Shown piece after piece: positions 55,401 through 62,815 of a stretch of DNA of 64,000 bases. Source of the DNA: Chitinophaga sancti (lineage in GTDB: Bacteria; Bacteroidota; Bacteroidia; Chitinophagales; Chitinophagaceae); assembly GCF_034424315.1 (NCBI RefSeq), contig NZ_CP139972.1, positions 124,001-188,000 on the forward strand, read 5' to 3'. The stretch's first letter is position 1; each line of letters starts with the position of its first letter. The notes below the pieces were generated by a model. It was not told the origin of the DNA. It was given only the letters and a program-made list of their open reading frames with translations, and made no database searches. A program made the position numbers and the translations under genes.

Positions 55401-58400
55401 CGATACATTAAAATCATTCAGGGCTGACACGCTTCCGGAGACTGTATAATCGTAAAAAGTCGTCAATGGGTTGCCTGCAATATTTGCAGGGTTGCCATTC
55501 ATTACAAACACAGATGTATTGCCATTGAGTGTACCATTACTTGTCAGGTCTCCTGCTATAGTAAATGTATTATTGCCCGCATTGAAAACAGCGTTACTGG
55601 TCAGGATGAAAATGCCTCCAATGTTCCAGTTAGACGATGGCGTAATAGCATTCGTATTAGCGAAAGTAACATGGGTTAAAGTGGTCGGTGTACCTGAGAT
55701 ATTCAGTGCTGCTGTTCCCCCAAATATCACATTATCATTGTTGGTAAAGTTAGTGCCGGTGATAGTGAGGTTCTGTGCAGCAGAGGGATTAAAATAGACC
55801 GTTCCTCTGCTGTTAAAGGTGCCGTTATTGGTAAATCCTCCCTGTATTTCCTGTGCGAAAAATCCACCATTGAAGATACCGCTAGCCCCGGTATTAAATG
55901 CACTCGTAACGAGCAGGTTCGTTACCGGGTTGACGCCTGCGGTGTTATTGATGTTCAATGTTGCAATACTGGGTAATGCACTGGCATAAAAAGCAGGGGA
56001 GTTGCTGCCGTTGAAACTAATGATATTGCTGGTGATAATGTTATTGAACAGGATATTTTGTACAGCAGTACCACCAAAAGCAAGTGTACCGGTATTGCTG
56101 AAACTGCCCGCAATGCTTACATCTCCATTGAGCGTGATAACACCAGCGCCGGTGGTGAAAGTACCGCCTGCGGGCACGGCAAGCTGGCCGTTGAAAATAA
56201 GGTTGATGCCGCTCGTAGTATAGCTGCCTGTTATACTCAATTTGTTGAAGGTAGTAGCCCCTGTAATGGTTTGACCTGTTCCGGAGAGCACGACTGTGCC
56301 AGTTGCAGGTGTAAACGTGCCGTTGTTAGTAAAGCCACCCGAAATGCTCAGGAGGTTGGTCGCACCGTTCAATGTCCAACTGCTGCCGTTGTTTAGATTA
56401 CCACTGAGGATGGTGCTACCAGAGAGTGTTTTCGTGCCAGCGCCTGTGAAAGAAAGATTACCGTAGGTTAGGGGGGAAACTGTTTGTGCCGTAGTGCCGG
56501 AATAAGTCTCCGTACTTGTCGCTGCAAATGAATACAGGTTGTAATTGGCCGGGAAGCTGCTACCTGCCAGCAAAGATGCGCCGGCAGCGATAGTGCAGGA
56601 GCCGCCTGCGATGCTTCTGTTAGCCGTGAATGTGCTGAGGTCAAGGGTGCCAGCTGTGACAGTCAGGTTACCGTTGATAACGGCAACACCACCTAATGTG
56701 GCATTGCCGCTGGATTTATTGACAGTAAGATTGTTAAAGGTACTTGCGCTGATAGATTGTGCGCCTGTTCCGCTAAAAATAACAGTACTGCCGCCGGGGG
56801 TAAATGTTCCTGTGTTTGACCAGTTGCCACTAAGAGTAATGGTGGCGTTTTTAGCGTTGAGTATCGCTGCATTGGTGACATTGCCTGTCACGGTAAGGTT
56901 TGCATTCAGATCGAGTTGCCCCGCAGCAGTTGTGAGGGATAGATTTCCGGCAACTGTAATGGCGCTATTAATCCCTGCAATGGCTGCCGATTTGGCAATT
57001 GTGAGATTGTTATAGGGCACTGCGGCAACTATTTGCGAAATCGTTCCATTATAGGTAACGGTGCTGGTAGAGGGTGTGAAAGTACCGCTGCTGTAGTTGA
57101 AATCACCACTGATATTCAGGGCACCTGCGCCGGAGAAGGTGATGTTTGCACCGCCAGTTTGCCAGACATTGCCAGCTACGCTGACAGTGCCGGTACTAAC
57201 GTTTAAGTTGATTGCATGGCCGGCAGTGCCGTCGCTGAGAAGCAGGTCTCCGCCAACGGTAATATTTTGCGCATCGGCGTTGATGGTGTGGGTTTTATTG
57301 GCACTCCAACTGGCAGTGATATTTCCGGAGGTGGTTAATGAGCCGCCGGAGGTGATGCTTAATGTGACTGGATTTGTACTGGCACTACCAAAATAAACGG
57401 CTCTCACACTGGCGGCAGCGCTGATGTTGGGTTGATTGGTAAAATTTGCACTTCCCAGGTCAGCAACGTCGGTAGTGGTAGGAACGCGGGCAGTGCCACC
57501 GCCTACTACGGTCCAGTTGCTGGCAGTGTTCCAGTCAGTGCTGGTACCACCGATCCAGCGGACTACGGGAGCGCCATCTGAGAAGGTGGCGGAGTTGCCG
57601 TTTACTGCTATCGACAGGGCATTGTAATTAACAAAATTGCTTGTTGAATTATTTGTGTTTTTACCTAGTACTGACCATGTACCACTTCCTGTTGTACCAC
57701 TATAGATCTGCATGTTGTTTTCAACGTTGCCATTCAGCTCTATATCTTCATAGTGTAAGGACAGTGTAGGGAATAAACTTAATGAGATACCTGAAGTTGT
57801 AAAAGCATATGTCCTGTTGACAGAGGCACCACTTGGAAAACTGGTTACAGGCATTTTAGTGGTAGTTACTGTTATCGAACCGTTCAGTACTGTGGTGATG
57901 CCGGTAAGGTAAGTTAGGGAACTTTCAAAGTAAGAAGTGCCTACCCCTAATAGAGAAGTAAATAACCTTGTAATCGTTCCAATCACAATACCAGCCCCTG
58001 TTGTCCTTTCGCTGCCAGCAAATGTCATGACATTACTCCCCGTATAAATAATACCGGTTGTCAGTGTAGGCGTGCCATTAATAGTGACGCTGTTCGCCAT
58101 TGTAACAGTATTCGTCTGGTTCGTTTTACTCAGTGTAAGATTATTAAACGTAACTGTAGCAGCCGCTGCTCCCGAAATAGTTGTATTCGTATTTCCAGCC
58201 AGTGCAATCGTGCTCGTACCAGGCGTGAACGTACCTGTATTGATCCAGTTCCCTGAAACCGTATGCGTATAACTGCCTGCTGCAAAAGTTCCTCCTGATG
58301 CAATATTCAGATCTCCGTTTACCGTCAGTGCACCACCCGCAGTCTTGGTATTACCTCCGGCTATGGTCAGGTTATTATAAGTACCGGTTGGAATCGTCTG

Positions 58401-60368
58401 CGCACTACTCCCATTAAAATTTACAGTATTAGGGATGGTTCCCGTTACATTTAATGTGCCTGTCAACGTCAATGCACCAGCCACGCCAAGGACGGCATTG
58501 GCAGCAAGTTGAAGTGAAGTACCACTTACTGTTACATTGTTCAGGTTCGGAGTGCCGCTCAAAGTACTTGTGCCTGAAAAAGTGGTAGTATTGGTTGTGG
58601 TCAGATTGCCACTTACATCCAATGCATTGGCAATAGTAAAGTTATTCGCAGCTGTTATGGAGCCTTGTATAAATAAGGTACTGAAGGTGGTGGTGCCTGT
58701 TCCGCTGATGGTTTTGCTGGCGCCTGTCATAGTAAGAATATTACTACTTCCTGTGTAGGTGCCATTTACTACAAGATTACCTGTCATGGCAAAATTGCTA
58801 CTTGCGGTGACAGTGCCTGAAATTGTGAGGTTGTCGAATATGATCCCGGTACCGGTAATAGTGGATGTCGCGCCAGAGAGAGTAACGGTGCCACCGCTGC
58901 CATGTGTGAATGTTCCGTTACTTACCATATTCCCTGCCACATTTATTGCTGATGTAGCAGCGGCCGTGACATTCCCTGTGCCGATAGTCAGGTTGTTAAA
59001 ATTGTTTGTTCCGGTTCCTGTTATAGTCGTTCCATTGCCATTCAGAATGACTGTTGAAGTATTGCCGGTAAACGTTCCGGTATTCGCCCAGTTGCCGTTC
59101 AGCGTATAGGTGAAGCTGCCACCATTCATGGTTCCGTTGATATTAGTGGCACCATTCATAGTCATATTTGCTGCCGGTGCGAAGGTTACACTGGCGGCAA
59201 TTGTAAGGTCGCCATTGATCGTAGTTGGAGTTGCCGTGGTGACTTTGGTGCTGCTGGTAGTAGATAATATCAGGTTACCATAAGTCGCTGCTGCTACCGT
59301 TTGTGTTGTACCGTAGTATTCTATGGTACTATTAAGCTCCAGTTGTGTACTGGCGAAGCCGGTGGGCAGGGTGTTGGTTCCTCCTATTCTGAGCGTGGCG
59401 CCATTTCCTACATGTAACCAGCCGCCTGTTACGGAACTGCCTCTGTTTGCGGTGAAGGTGGCGACATCCAGGGTACCGGCAGTGACATCAATTTTACCTG
59501 TGTAGGCGGTAGATGAGTTCAATGCGCTTAGATTGCCCGGGAGCGTCTTTACCGTGCTGCCGCTGATTTTCAGGGTAGAGTAGGAGGGGGTAGCGGATAT
59601 CGATTGTGCGACTGTATTAGCACTATATTCCACCGTGCTACCGGCGGCCAGGGTGATGGTACCGGAAAGACCGTAATTCGCCCCGAAAGTAGCTGCGTTT
59701 ACTTTCAGCGTACCATTTGCACCGACATTTAGAGCGCCTGTTCCTGACACGAGATAGGGCGTAGTATTTTCAACTGGCGTAAAAGTGCCATTTACAGTCA
59801 GCGCGTTATTGACAGTAATATTATTACTGATGCTGACATTGCTGCCGGCCAGGATGTTTAGGTTACTAAACGTGGTGGTACCTGTGATGGTGGATGCGGT
59901 ACCGCTTAATAGAACAGTGGCACCGGAGGCAGCAGTGTACGTTCCGTTTCTGATAAAATTCCCGGAGACGGTGAGTGGCCCTGAATTATGTGTCAGGGTG
60001 GCGCCTGCGTTGATTGTCAGGTTGCCACCTATGTACAGACTTTTGTTTTGAGTAAGAGTACCGGAAGTGAGCGTAAGGGATTTACAGGAGGCCGGTATGT
60101 TAACCGTTGGTTGAAATGAGCCTGTAAAGTTAGCGTCTCCGATGACGACGCTACTGTTGGCTGCAGGTACGCCGGCGGTCCAGTTGCCGGACTCGCTCCA
60201 GGAAGTATTGACAGTACCTTTCCAGCTTGTTTGTCCCATTATGGTAAGTGGAACAAACAAGCAGAAGGTAATGATGAGTAAATGAGTAAATAGTAACAGT
60301 TTTCGCATACTCAATACGCTTGCCTGAATGAGCAGTACAATTAGTTTTAATATCCTCAGCAGCTTCAT
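52401..60368 (-). CDS. Giant repeat adhesin with T9SS type A C-terminal sorting domain
   Basis: A 2655-residue exported protein (or 2635 from the Met at 60308, which opens the better signal peptide MRKLLLFTHLLIITFCL). Nearly all of it is Ser/Thr/Asn/Gly-rich beta repeats with recurring phrases such as NLTISG, GNLTVNG, TFTPGTSTV and LSGTGTQTI, probably stacking as a beta-solenoid. Three W-G-x-x-S-x-x-W...NW modules are found: WKGTVNTSWSESGNW at about residue 48, WIGGTSTDWNTASNW near 936, and WTGAISSNWFSSGNW near 2050. Residues about 2570-2655 are a T9SS type A sorting domain (KIYVSLPEDGQ, NLNGAFSSGVYVVSFYS-like, KKVFVAHQ). It lies between the chaperone and the second DUF4402 gene. It should reach the cell surface by T9SS. 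Confidence 0.9.
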   Translation of the reverse strand: MKLLRILKLIVLLIQASVLSMRKLLLFTHLLIITFCLFVPLTIMGQTSWKGTVNTSWSESGNWTAGVPAANSSVVIGDANFTGSFQPTVNIPASCKSLTLTSGTLTQNKSLYIGGNLTINAGATLTHNSGPLTVSGNFIRNGTYTAASGATVLLSGTASTITGTTTFSNLNILAGSNVSISNNITVNNALTVNGTFTPVENTTPYLVSGTGALNVGANGTLKVNAATFGANYGLSGTITLAAGSTVEYSANTVAQSISATPSYSTLKISGSTVKTLPGNLSALNSSTAYTGKIDVTAGTLDVATFTANRGSSVTGGWLHVGNGATLRIGGTNTLPTGFASTQLELNSTIEYYGTTQTVAAATYGNLILSTTSSTKVTTATPTTINGDLTIAASVTFAPAANMTMNGATNINGTMNGGSFTYTLNGNWANTGTFTGNTSTVILNGNGTTITGTGTNNFNNLTIGTGNVTAAATSAINVAGNMVSNGTFTHGSGGTVTLSGATSTITGTGIIFDNLTISGTVTASSNFAMTGNLVVNGTYTGSSNILTMTGASKTISGTGTTTFSTLFIQGSITAANNFTIANALDVSGNLTTTNTTTFSGTSTLSGTPNLNNVTVSGTSLQLAANAVLGVAGALTLTGTLNVTGTIPNTVNFNGSSAQTIPTGTYNNLTIAGGNTKTAGGALTVNGDLNIASGGTFAAGSYTHTVSGNWINTGTFTPGTSTIALAGNTNTTISGAAAATVTFNNLTLSKTNQTNTVTMANSVTINGTPTLTTGIIYTGSNVMTFAGSERTTGAGIVIGTITRLFTSLLGVGTSYFESSLTYLTGITTVLNGSITVTTTKMPVTSFPSGASVNRTYAFTTSGISLSLFPTLSLHYEDIELNGNVENNMQIYSGTTGSGTWSVLGKNTNNSTSNFVNYNALSIAVNGNSATFSDGAPVVRWIGGTSTDWNTASNWTVVGGGTARVPTTTDVADLGSANFTNQPNISAAASVRAVYFGSASTNPVTLSITSGGSLTTSGNITASWSANKTHTINADAQNITVGGDLLLSDGTAGHAINLNVSTGTVSVAGNVWQTGGANITFSGAGALNISGDFNYSSGTFTPSTSTVTYNGTISQIVAAVPYNNLTIAKSAAIAGINSAITVAGNLSLTTAAGQLDLNANLTVTGNVTNAAILNAKNATITLSGNWSNTGTFTPGGSTVIFSGTGAQSISASTFNNLTVNKSSGNATLGGVAVINGNLTVTAGTLDLSTFTANRSIAGGSCTIAAGASLLAGSSFPANYNLYSFAATSTETYSGTTAQTVSPLTYGNLSFTGAGTKTLSGSTILSGNLNNGSSWTLNGATNLLSISGGFTNNGTFTPATGTVVLSGTGQTITGATTFNKLSITGSYTTSGINLIFNGQLAVPAGGTFTTGAGVITLNGDVSIAGSFSNTGTLAFGGTAVQNILFNNIITSNIISFNGSNSPAFYASALPSIATLNINNTAGVNPVTNLLVTSAFNTGASGIFNGGFFAQEIQGGFTNNGTFNSRGTVYFNPSAAQNLTITGTNFTNNDNVIFGGTAALNISGTPTTLTHVTFANTNAITPSSNWNIGGIFILTSNAVFNAGNNTFTIAGDLTSNGTLNGNTSVFVMNGNPANIAGNPLTTFYDYTVSGSVSALNDFNVSHNFTNNNAFNATQGTVIFSGSTPSIIQGTASPYNLAQFAISKSTGISTTLAVDVSAVTDLHIFSGILDASTFSITQNNGLLSIEDNAFLLIGGTNSMPAFNTYYLDTLSTVNYNGTTQAVSSATPYGNLVISTAGNKTASANLHMLNNFTLANGTFIPGAFIDTLEGDWTMSSGTFTNTGNTILFYGIKNQTVSATGGFNNITINKTTNNVTLVTNVAAAGITTFVKGLIVTSSNTYNIPAGGTISGANAVSGWIYGKLQMNFGTGTNVTRTYQIGDASNFTPATIVMTSVTTSGNLTGLTLTPDHPNISSSALDANRSVNRYWSFTNSGTIFTTTNVTVNWVAADLDAGALFTYFQVGNYNGSTWTLPTVTSPLATSITATGLTSIGDIAAGELLTNNVWTGAISSNWFSSGNWSAATVPTITTDATIPAALTNYPFINTSVAMTHNITIQAGASVTVSGGNMQISGLITNTGTFTASNGSIEMNGSTAQVIAAGTFATNTILNLTANNTAGLTIGGTLNITGVLKATTGTLATAGFVTLLSSATQTALIDGSGAGSVTGNVIMQRYLPSGFGYKYISSPFLSATVAQMATAINLTATFPTFYSYVENRSYSGWTTYTTVTNPLVPMVGYAANFGSGTAATIFSLTGVVNNGTITSPTFTNNNQPYTLGFNLAGNPYPSPVDWNASGGWTKTNIDDAIYYFNTGTTNQYTGTYSSYINGVSSDGVATNIIAAMQGFFVHVTNGSFPVTATFAVNNAARVNNLTPNYHRDAPSTVPLLRLSAGFTDEGFGEDAAVIYFDHSAMTHFDITLDALKLMNTDENVPNLFMRATDTNRLSIYSLPYLSDTAFVIPLGLYTKKTGILTFRTQDLLRMPAGWHIYLKDAKHGLKELLQDTRYKVQVNAGDDDTRFSLVFSPATVEVDSGDMDGFKAYSAYGKIYVSLPEDGQLAVTNMAGQVMFEQKMTGNGVKELNGAFSSGVYVVSFYSEKGMRTKKVFVAHQ

Positions 60369-60443
60369 TCTCCTTTTTATCCAGATTGATATTCCCTAAA
60401 AAAGAATACGAGACAATGCAAAATGAACCTGATTTATCCTCTC

Positions 60444-61301
60444 TTAATTCAGGGATATCTCCGATGTTGCCAGCACCTCTACTTTCGCGTTCATCTGTGT
60501 AGGCATTTCCTGGTAGGATAGCCTGAGTTTTCCCGCATGGTAATTCACCCCATTTACCCTTGCAAGTGCAACATGTAATTGCCTTGCCCGGTTTGGGGTG
60601 TACACAGCAACACCTTTCAGTGAGCCGATCGGTGTAACCTTTCCGGAAGGAGAGATATGGTCAACAGAAAGATCTCCATACACAGACATATTACCTTCCC
60701 TATGAAAAGTGAGATTCAGTTTGGGAATGGTATCTTCCATTGTAAGAGATATATCCGACATACTTGCAGCGGAATTGTTTTTACCCACCCTGATAATGAC
60801 AGGAATTGTAATGCCATACACAGGTATAAGTTTGATGGATATGGTCTGTGGACTATCCGGTTGCTTTTCGTCGCCCAGTGGTTGTTGTTTGGGTACAGCA
60901 CGGAAATAGATGTGAGAGCGGTACTCACCTGTATCCAGATCGGCAGTGTGTTGCAACTGCACCTTTACCACCTGTGCTTCTTTGGGAGGCAGGGTTACAC
61001 TGTGCGGGAAGAACCGGAGGAAATTACTGGCAAATAATTGCCCGGAATCTGGCACATTAATAAACTCGAATGTGCCATTGTCTTTCATCCTGATTTCTAC
61101 CAGAGAGATAACATATCTTGCCGTATCCGATCCGGAATTGGCAATATTAATCTCCTGAAGTTTACTACCTCCTTCAAATACGATCCTGCGGGGGGTGATC
61201 AGCAAATCTCCCTGTGCTTGTGCGTGTACAGGAAGATTGAAAATAGTAGTGAACAAAATTCCTATGCGAGGCAATAGTTGCCGCATTTGAAGCAATCTCA
61301 T
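60444..61301 (-). CDS. PapD-like periplasmic fimbrial chaperone
   Basis: A 285-residue protein with a signal peptide ending near VHAQAQ (residue 30) and two immunoglobulin-like domains. Domain 1 has the chaperone opening LLITPRRIVFEGGSKLQEINIANSG (in part), a subunit-binding-strand pattern FFPHSVTLPPKEAQVVKVQL and GEYRSHIYFRAVP near residue 126, very like archaic-type pilus chaperones. A loop rich in Gln, Asp and Pro (about 137-150) follows. Domain 2 is beta-rich (KLIPVYGITIPVIIRVG, LSVDHISPSGKVTP). It starts 20 nt after the first DUF4402 gene. It would fold and carry DUF4402 subunits to the usher. A later Met at residue 6 is a possible start. Confidence 0.82.
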   Translation of the reverse strand: MRLLQMRQLLPRIGILFTTIFNLPVHAQAQGDLLITPRRIVFEGGSKLQEINIANSGSDTARYVISLVEIRMKDNGTFEFINVPDSGQLFASNFLRFFPHSVTLPPKEAQVVKVQLQHTADLDTGEYRSHIYFRAVPKQQPLGDEKQPDSPQTISIKLIPVYGITIPVIIRVGKNNSAASMSDISLTMEDTIPKLNLTFHREGNMSVYGDLSVDHISPSGKVTPIGSLKGVAVYTPNRARQLHVALARVNGVNYHAGKLRLSYQEMPTQMNAKVEVLATSEISLN

Positions 61302-61321
61302 AAGTATAAGAGATCCTTTTA

Positions 61322-61840
61322 TCAGTTATAATTTACAGTCACCGTGAATGGGGTAGCAGATGTATACACACCAGGAGCCTGGTTTGCACCCACATTAAGG
61401 GTTGCACCCACACGTAGGGTTTGTGTTCCATCGCCTGCTAGTGTGCCGATTGGTGTAGGGGAGCTTGTCCAGGTATCTACTGTCATAGTATTTGACCCAT
61501 TTGCGATTGTAGTAGCAGTTGTGGGCAAGGTAATGGAGTAGGTGTAATCAGGAGCACCAGATACGTCAAAGATAGCAGGAGAGACGTCGCCGGTACCTCC
61601 GAATGAAGGCAGTGTTACACCTCCGGTGAATGTACGTGTTCCCGCAGGAGCCAGTACTACTGTACCCGCAGCAGCTGTTGCGGCGACGCGGCCGAAATTC
61701 ATGTCGTTACTTTTGGAAATGGCGATTGGGGCGATGATGGTCGCTGATACGTTTGCAGTAGCAGAGGCTTGTCCATAGGAGGTTTTGCTGAAACCTAACA
61801 ATAGGAATGTGCCGGCGAAGAGTAATGATACTTTTCTCAT
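61322..61840 (-). CDS. DUF4402 (pilin-like) exported protein, first copy
   Basis: A 172-residue exported protein with a signal peptide ending SYGQA (residue 24). The mature protein starts ATANVSATIIAPIAISK and has the DUF4402 core: MNFGRVAATAAAGTVVLAP, FTGGVTLPSFGGTG, IFDVSGAPDYTYSITLP, RVGATLNVGANQAPGVY and a final strand TVTVNYN. This alternating-strand pattern is that of incomplete Ig-like subunits polymerised by chaperone-usher systems (spore coat U / archaic type). It is the first gene of the five-gene operon; as first and probably best-expressed gene it is the likely main fibre subunit. Confidence 0.85.
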   Translation of the reverse strand: MRKVSLLFAGTFLLLGFSKTSYGQASATANVSATIIAPIAISKSNDMNFGRVAATAAAGTVVLAPAGTRTFTGGVTLPSFGGTGDVSPAIFDVSGAPDYTYSITLPTTATTIANGSNTMTVDTWTSSPTPIGTLAGDGTQTLRVGATLNVGANQAPGVYTSATPFTVTVNYN

Positions 61841-62135
61841 AATTCAGATTTTTTAAGTGAATGAACTAGACTTTGGTCATGTTTTTCATGGCCAATTCAA
61901 AAACTTTCATCTGGATTTATGAATAACAAATTATGCAGGTCGGGAGCAGACCTGTAAAAAGGGGGTAGTGGCAGTATTATTTATTGCATTCCAATTGTAT
62001 GCATATTACAGCTATTTTTAGAAATGGACAATTAATAGTTTTGTATAATGTGGCTTAGAATGGTAACATGTTCTGTGGTTTGGATCGTAAAAGGTTCAAT
62101 CTGGTATGGATTCATCCGGCCCCGGAGATATTTAT
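61841..62135. other. Upstream region of the chaperone-usher-like operon
   Basis: No gene is seen. Nearest to the operon start is a near-perfect dyad, GGTCATG (61875-61881)-TTTTT-CATGGCC (61887-61893), about 35 bp upstream of the first start codon, a possible operator. No TAnnTTTG box on the minus strand could be identified. Confidence 0.4.
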
Positions 62136-62358
62136 ACTCCGGCCAGGTAAATCACTCCGGTCTGATAAATACAATTCTTTCGTGCTCGGGAAATTTACAC
62201 TCCGGCCGGGTAAATCACTCCGGTCTGATAAATACAATTCTTTCGTGTCTGGGAAATTTACACTCCGGCCGGGTAAATCACTCCGGCCTGATAAATACAA
62301 TTCATTTGTACCCGCGAAATTTACACTCTGGCCAGGTAAATACAATCATTCCAGCTCG
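62136..62358 (+). repeat. Three tandem 63-bp repeats with a fourth degenerate unit
   Basis: Units start at 62136, 62199 and 62262 and are each exactly 63 bp; a shortened fourth begins at 62325. Each unit holds two related 18-bp halves (ACTCCGGCCGGGTAAATC and ACTCCGGTCTGATAAATA) and a 27-bp tail with CAATTCTTTCGTG. Units differ by only a few bases, so the array is recent or kept uniform. All frames stay open because 63 is a multiple of 3, but the deduced peptides look non-biological. It lies between the fibre operon and the divergent gene at 62816. Confidence 0.85.
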
Positions 62359-62590
62359 TTAAAAGAGCTATAGTTATACAATACTTACCAATTTCACATA
62401 TTCTCCAGTCAGACATGTAAATACCAAATCATTTAATTTTCACTTCGGCTTGCTAAGCACAATTCCATGCACCTAAAAACCTGTTCTAAAGTTTGAAAGC
62501 ATCAGCTGGAATCCAGCATACATTTACTTTAATTTTAATTAATACCTTTGTATTAACCTGTCAAACACATTTCGAGATTAAACAATTAGG

Positions 62591-62655
62591 ACTCATTTCA
62601 TAAATAGGTATTCCTAGCTGATAATCAATACATAAGTAGTGATTATGAAATGAGT
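62591..62655. repeat. Inverted repeat with 39-nt loop
   Basis: ACTCATTTCATAA (62591-62603) and TTATGAAATGAGT (62643-62655) are perfect 13-bp inverted copies. The sequence ACTCATTT occurs again at about 62682. It could be a paired operator or a cruciform; no gene is in this region. Confidence 0.6.
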
Positions 62656-62689
62656 TCTAGTAATTTGCCCTCGGTTTACAACTCATTTA

Positions 62690-62815
62690 ATCATCAACCA
62701 TCTATTATCAGACATCATCATTAATCATCAATTATCAAGCATTAATCAACAAACATTACTATCGATCATTGATCATCAAACATCATCATCAATCACCAAA
62801 CTTCCCCCGCTAAAA
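62690..62815 (+). other. ATCA-rich leader before the SAM hydroxide adenosyltransferase gene
   Basis: About 125 bp made mostly of overlapping ATCA/ATCAT/AATCAAC words, very low in G on this strand, ending in a C-run (CCCCCGC) six bases before the ATG. No hairpin or promoter match is visible. The bias suggests an unstructured, probably transcribed leader. Confidence 0.5.

Noticed and set aside
53617..60051. Many plus-strand frames opposite the giant adhesin
   Set aside because: Low-complexity Thr/Asn/Gly codons on the minus strand leave Val/Pro/Leu-rich frames open on the other; none has a recognisable domain or start context.
62136..62358. Possible CRISPR array
   Set aside because: Units are contiguous 63-mers with no unique spacers, and no cas genes are present.
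62048..62373. Open frames of about 100 codons over the 63-bp repeats, on both strands
   Set aside because: The repeat length is a multiple of 3 and happens to lack stops, so frames stay open in several directions at once; the peptides are simple 21-residue repeats without signal or domain.
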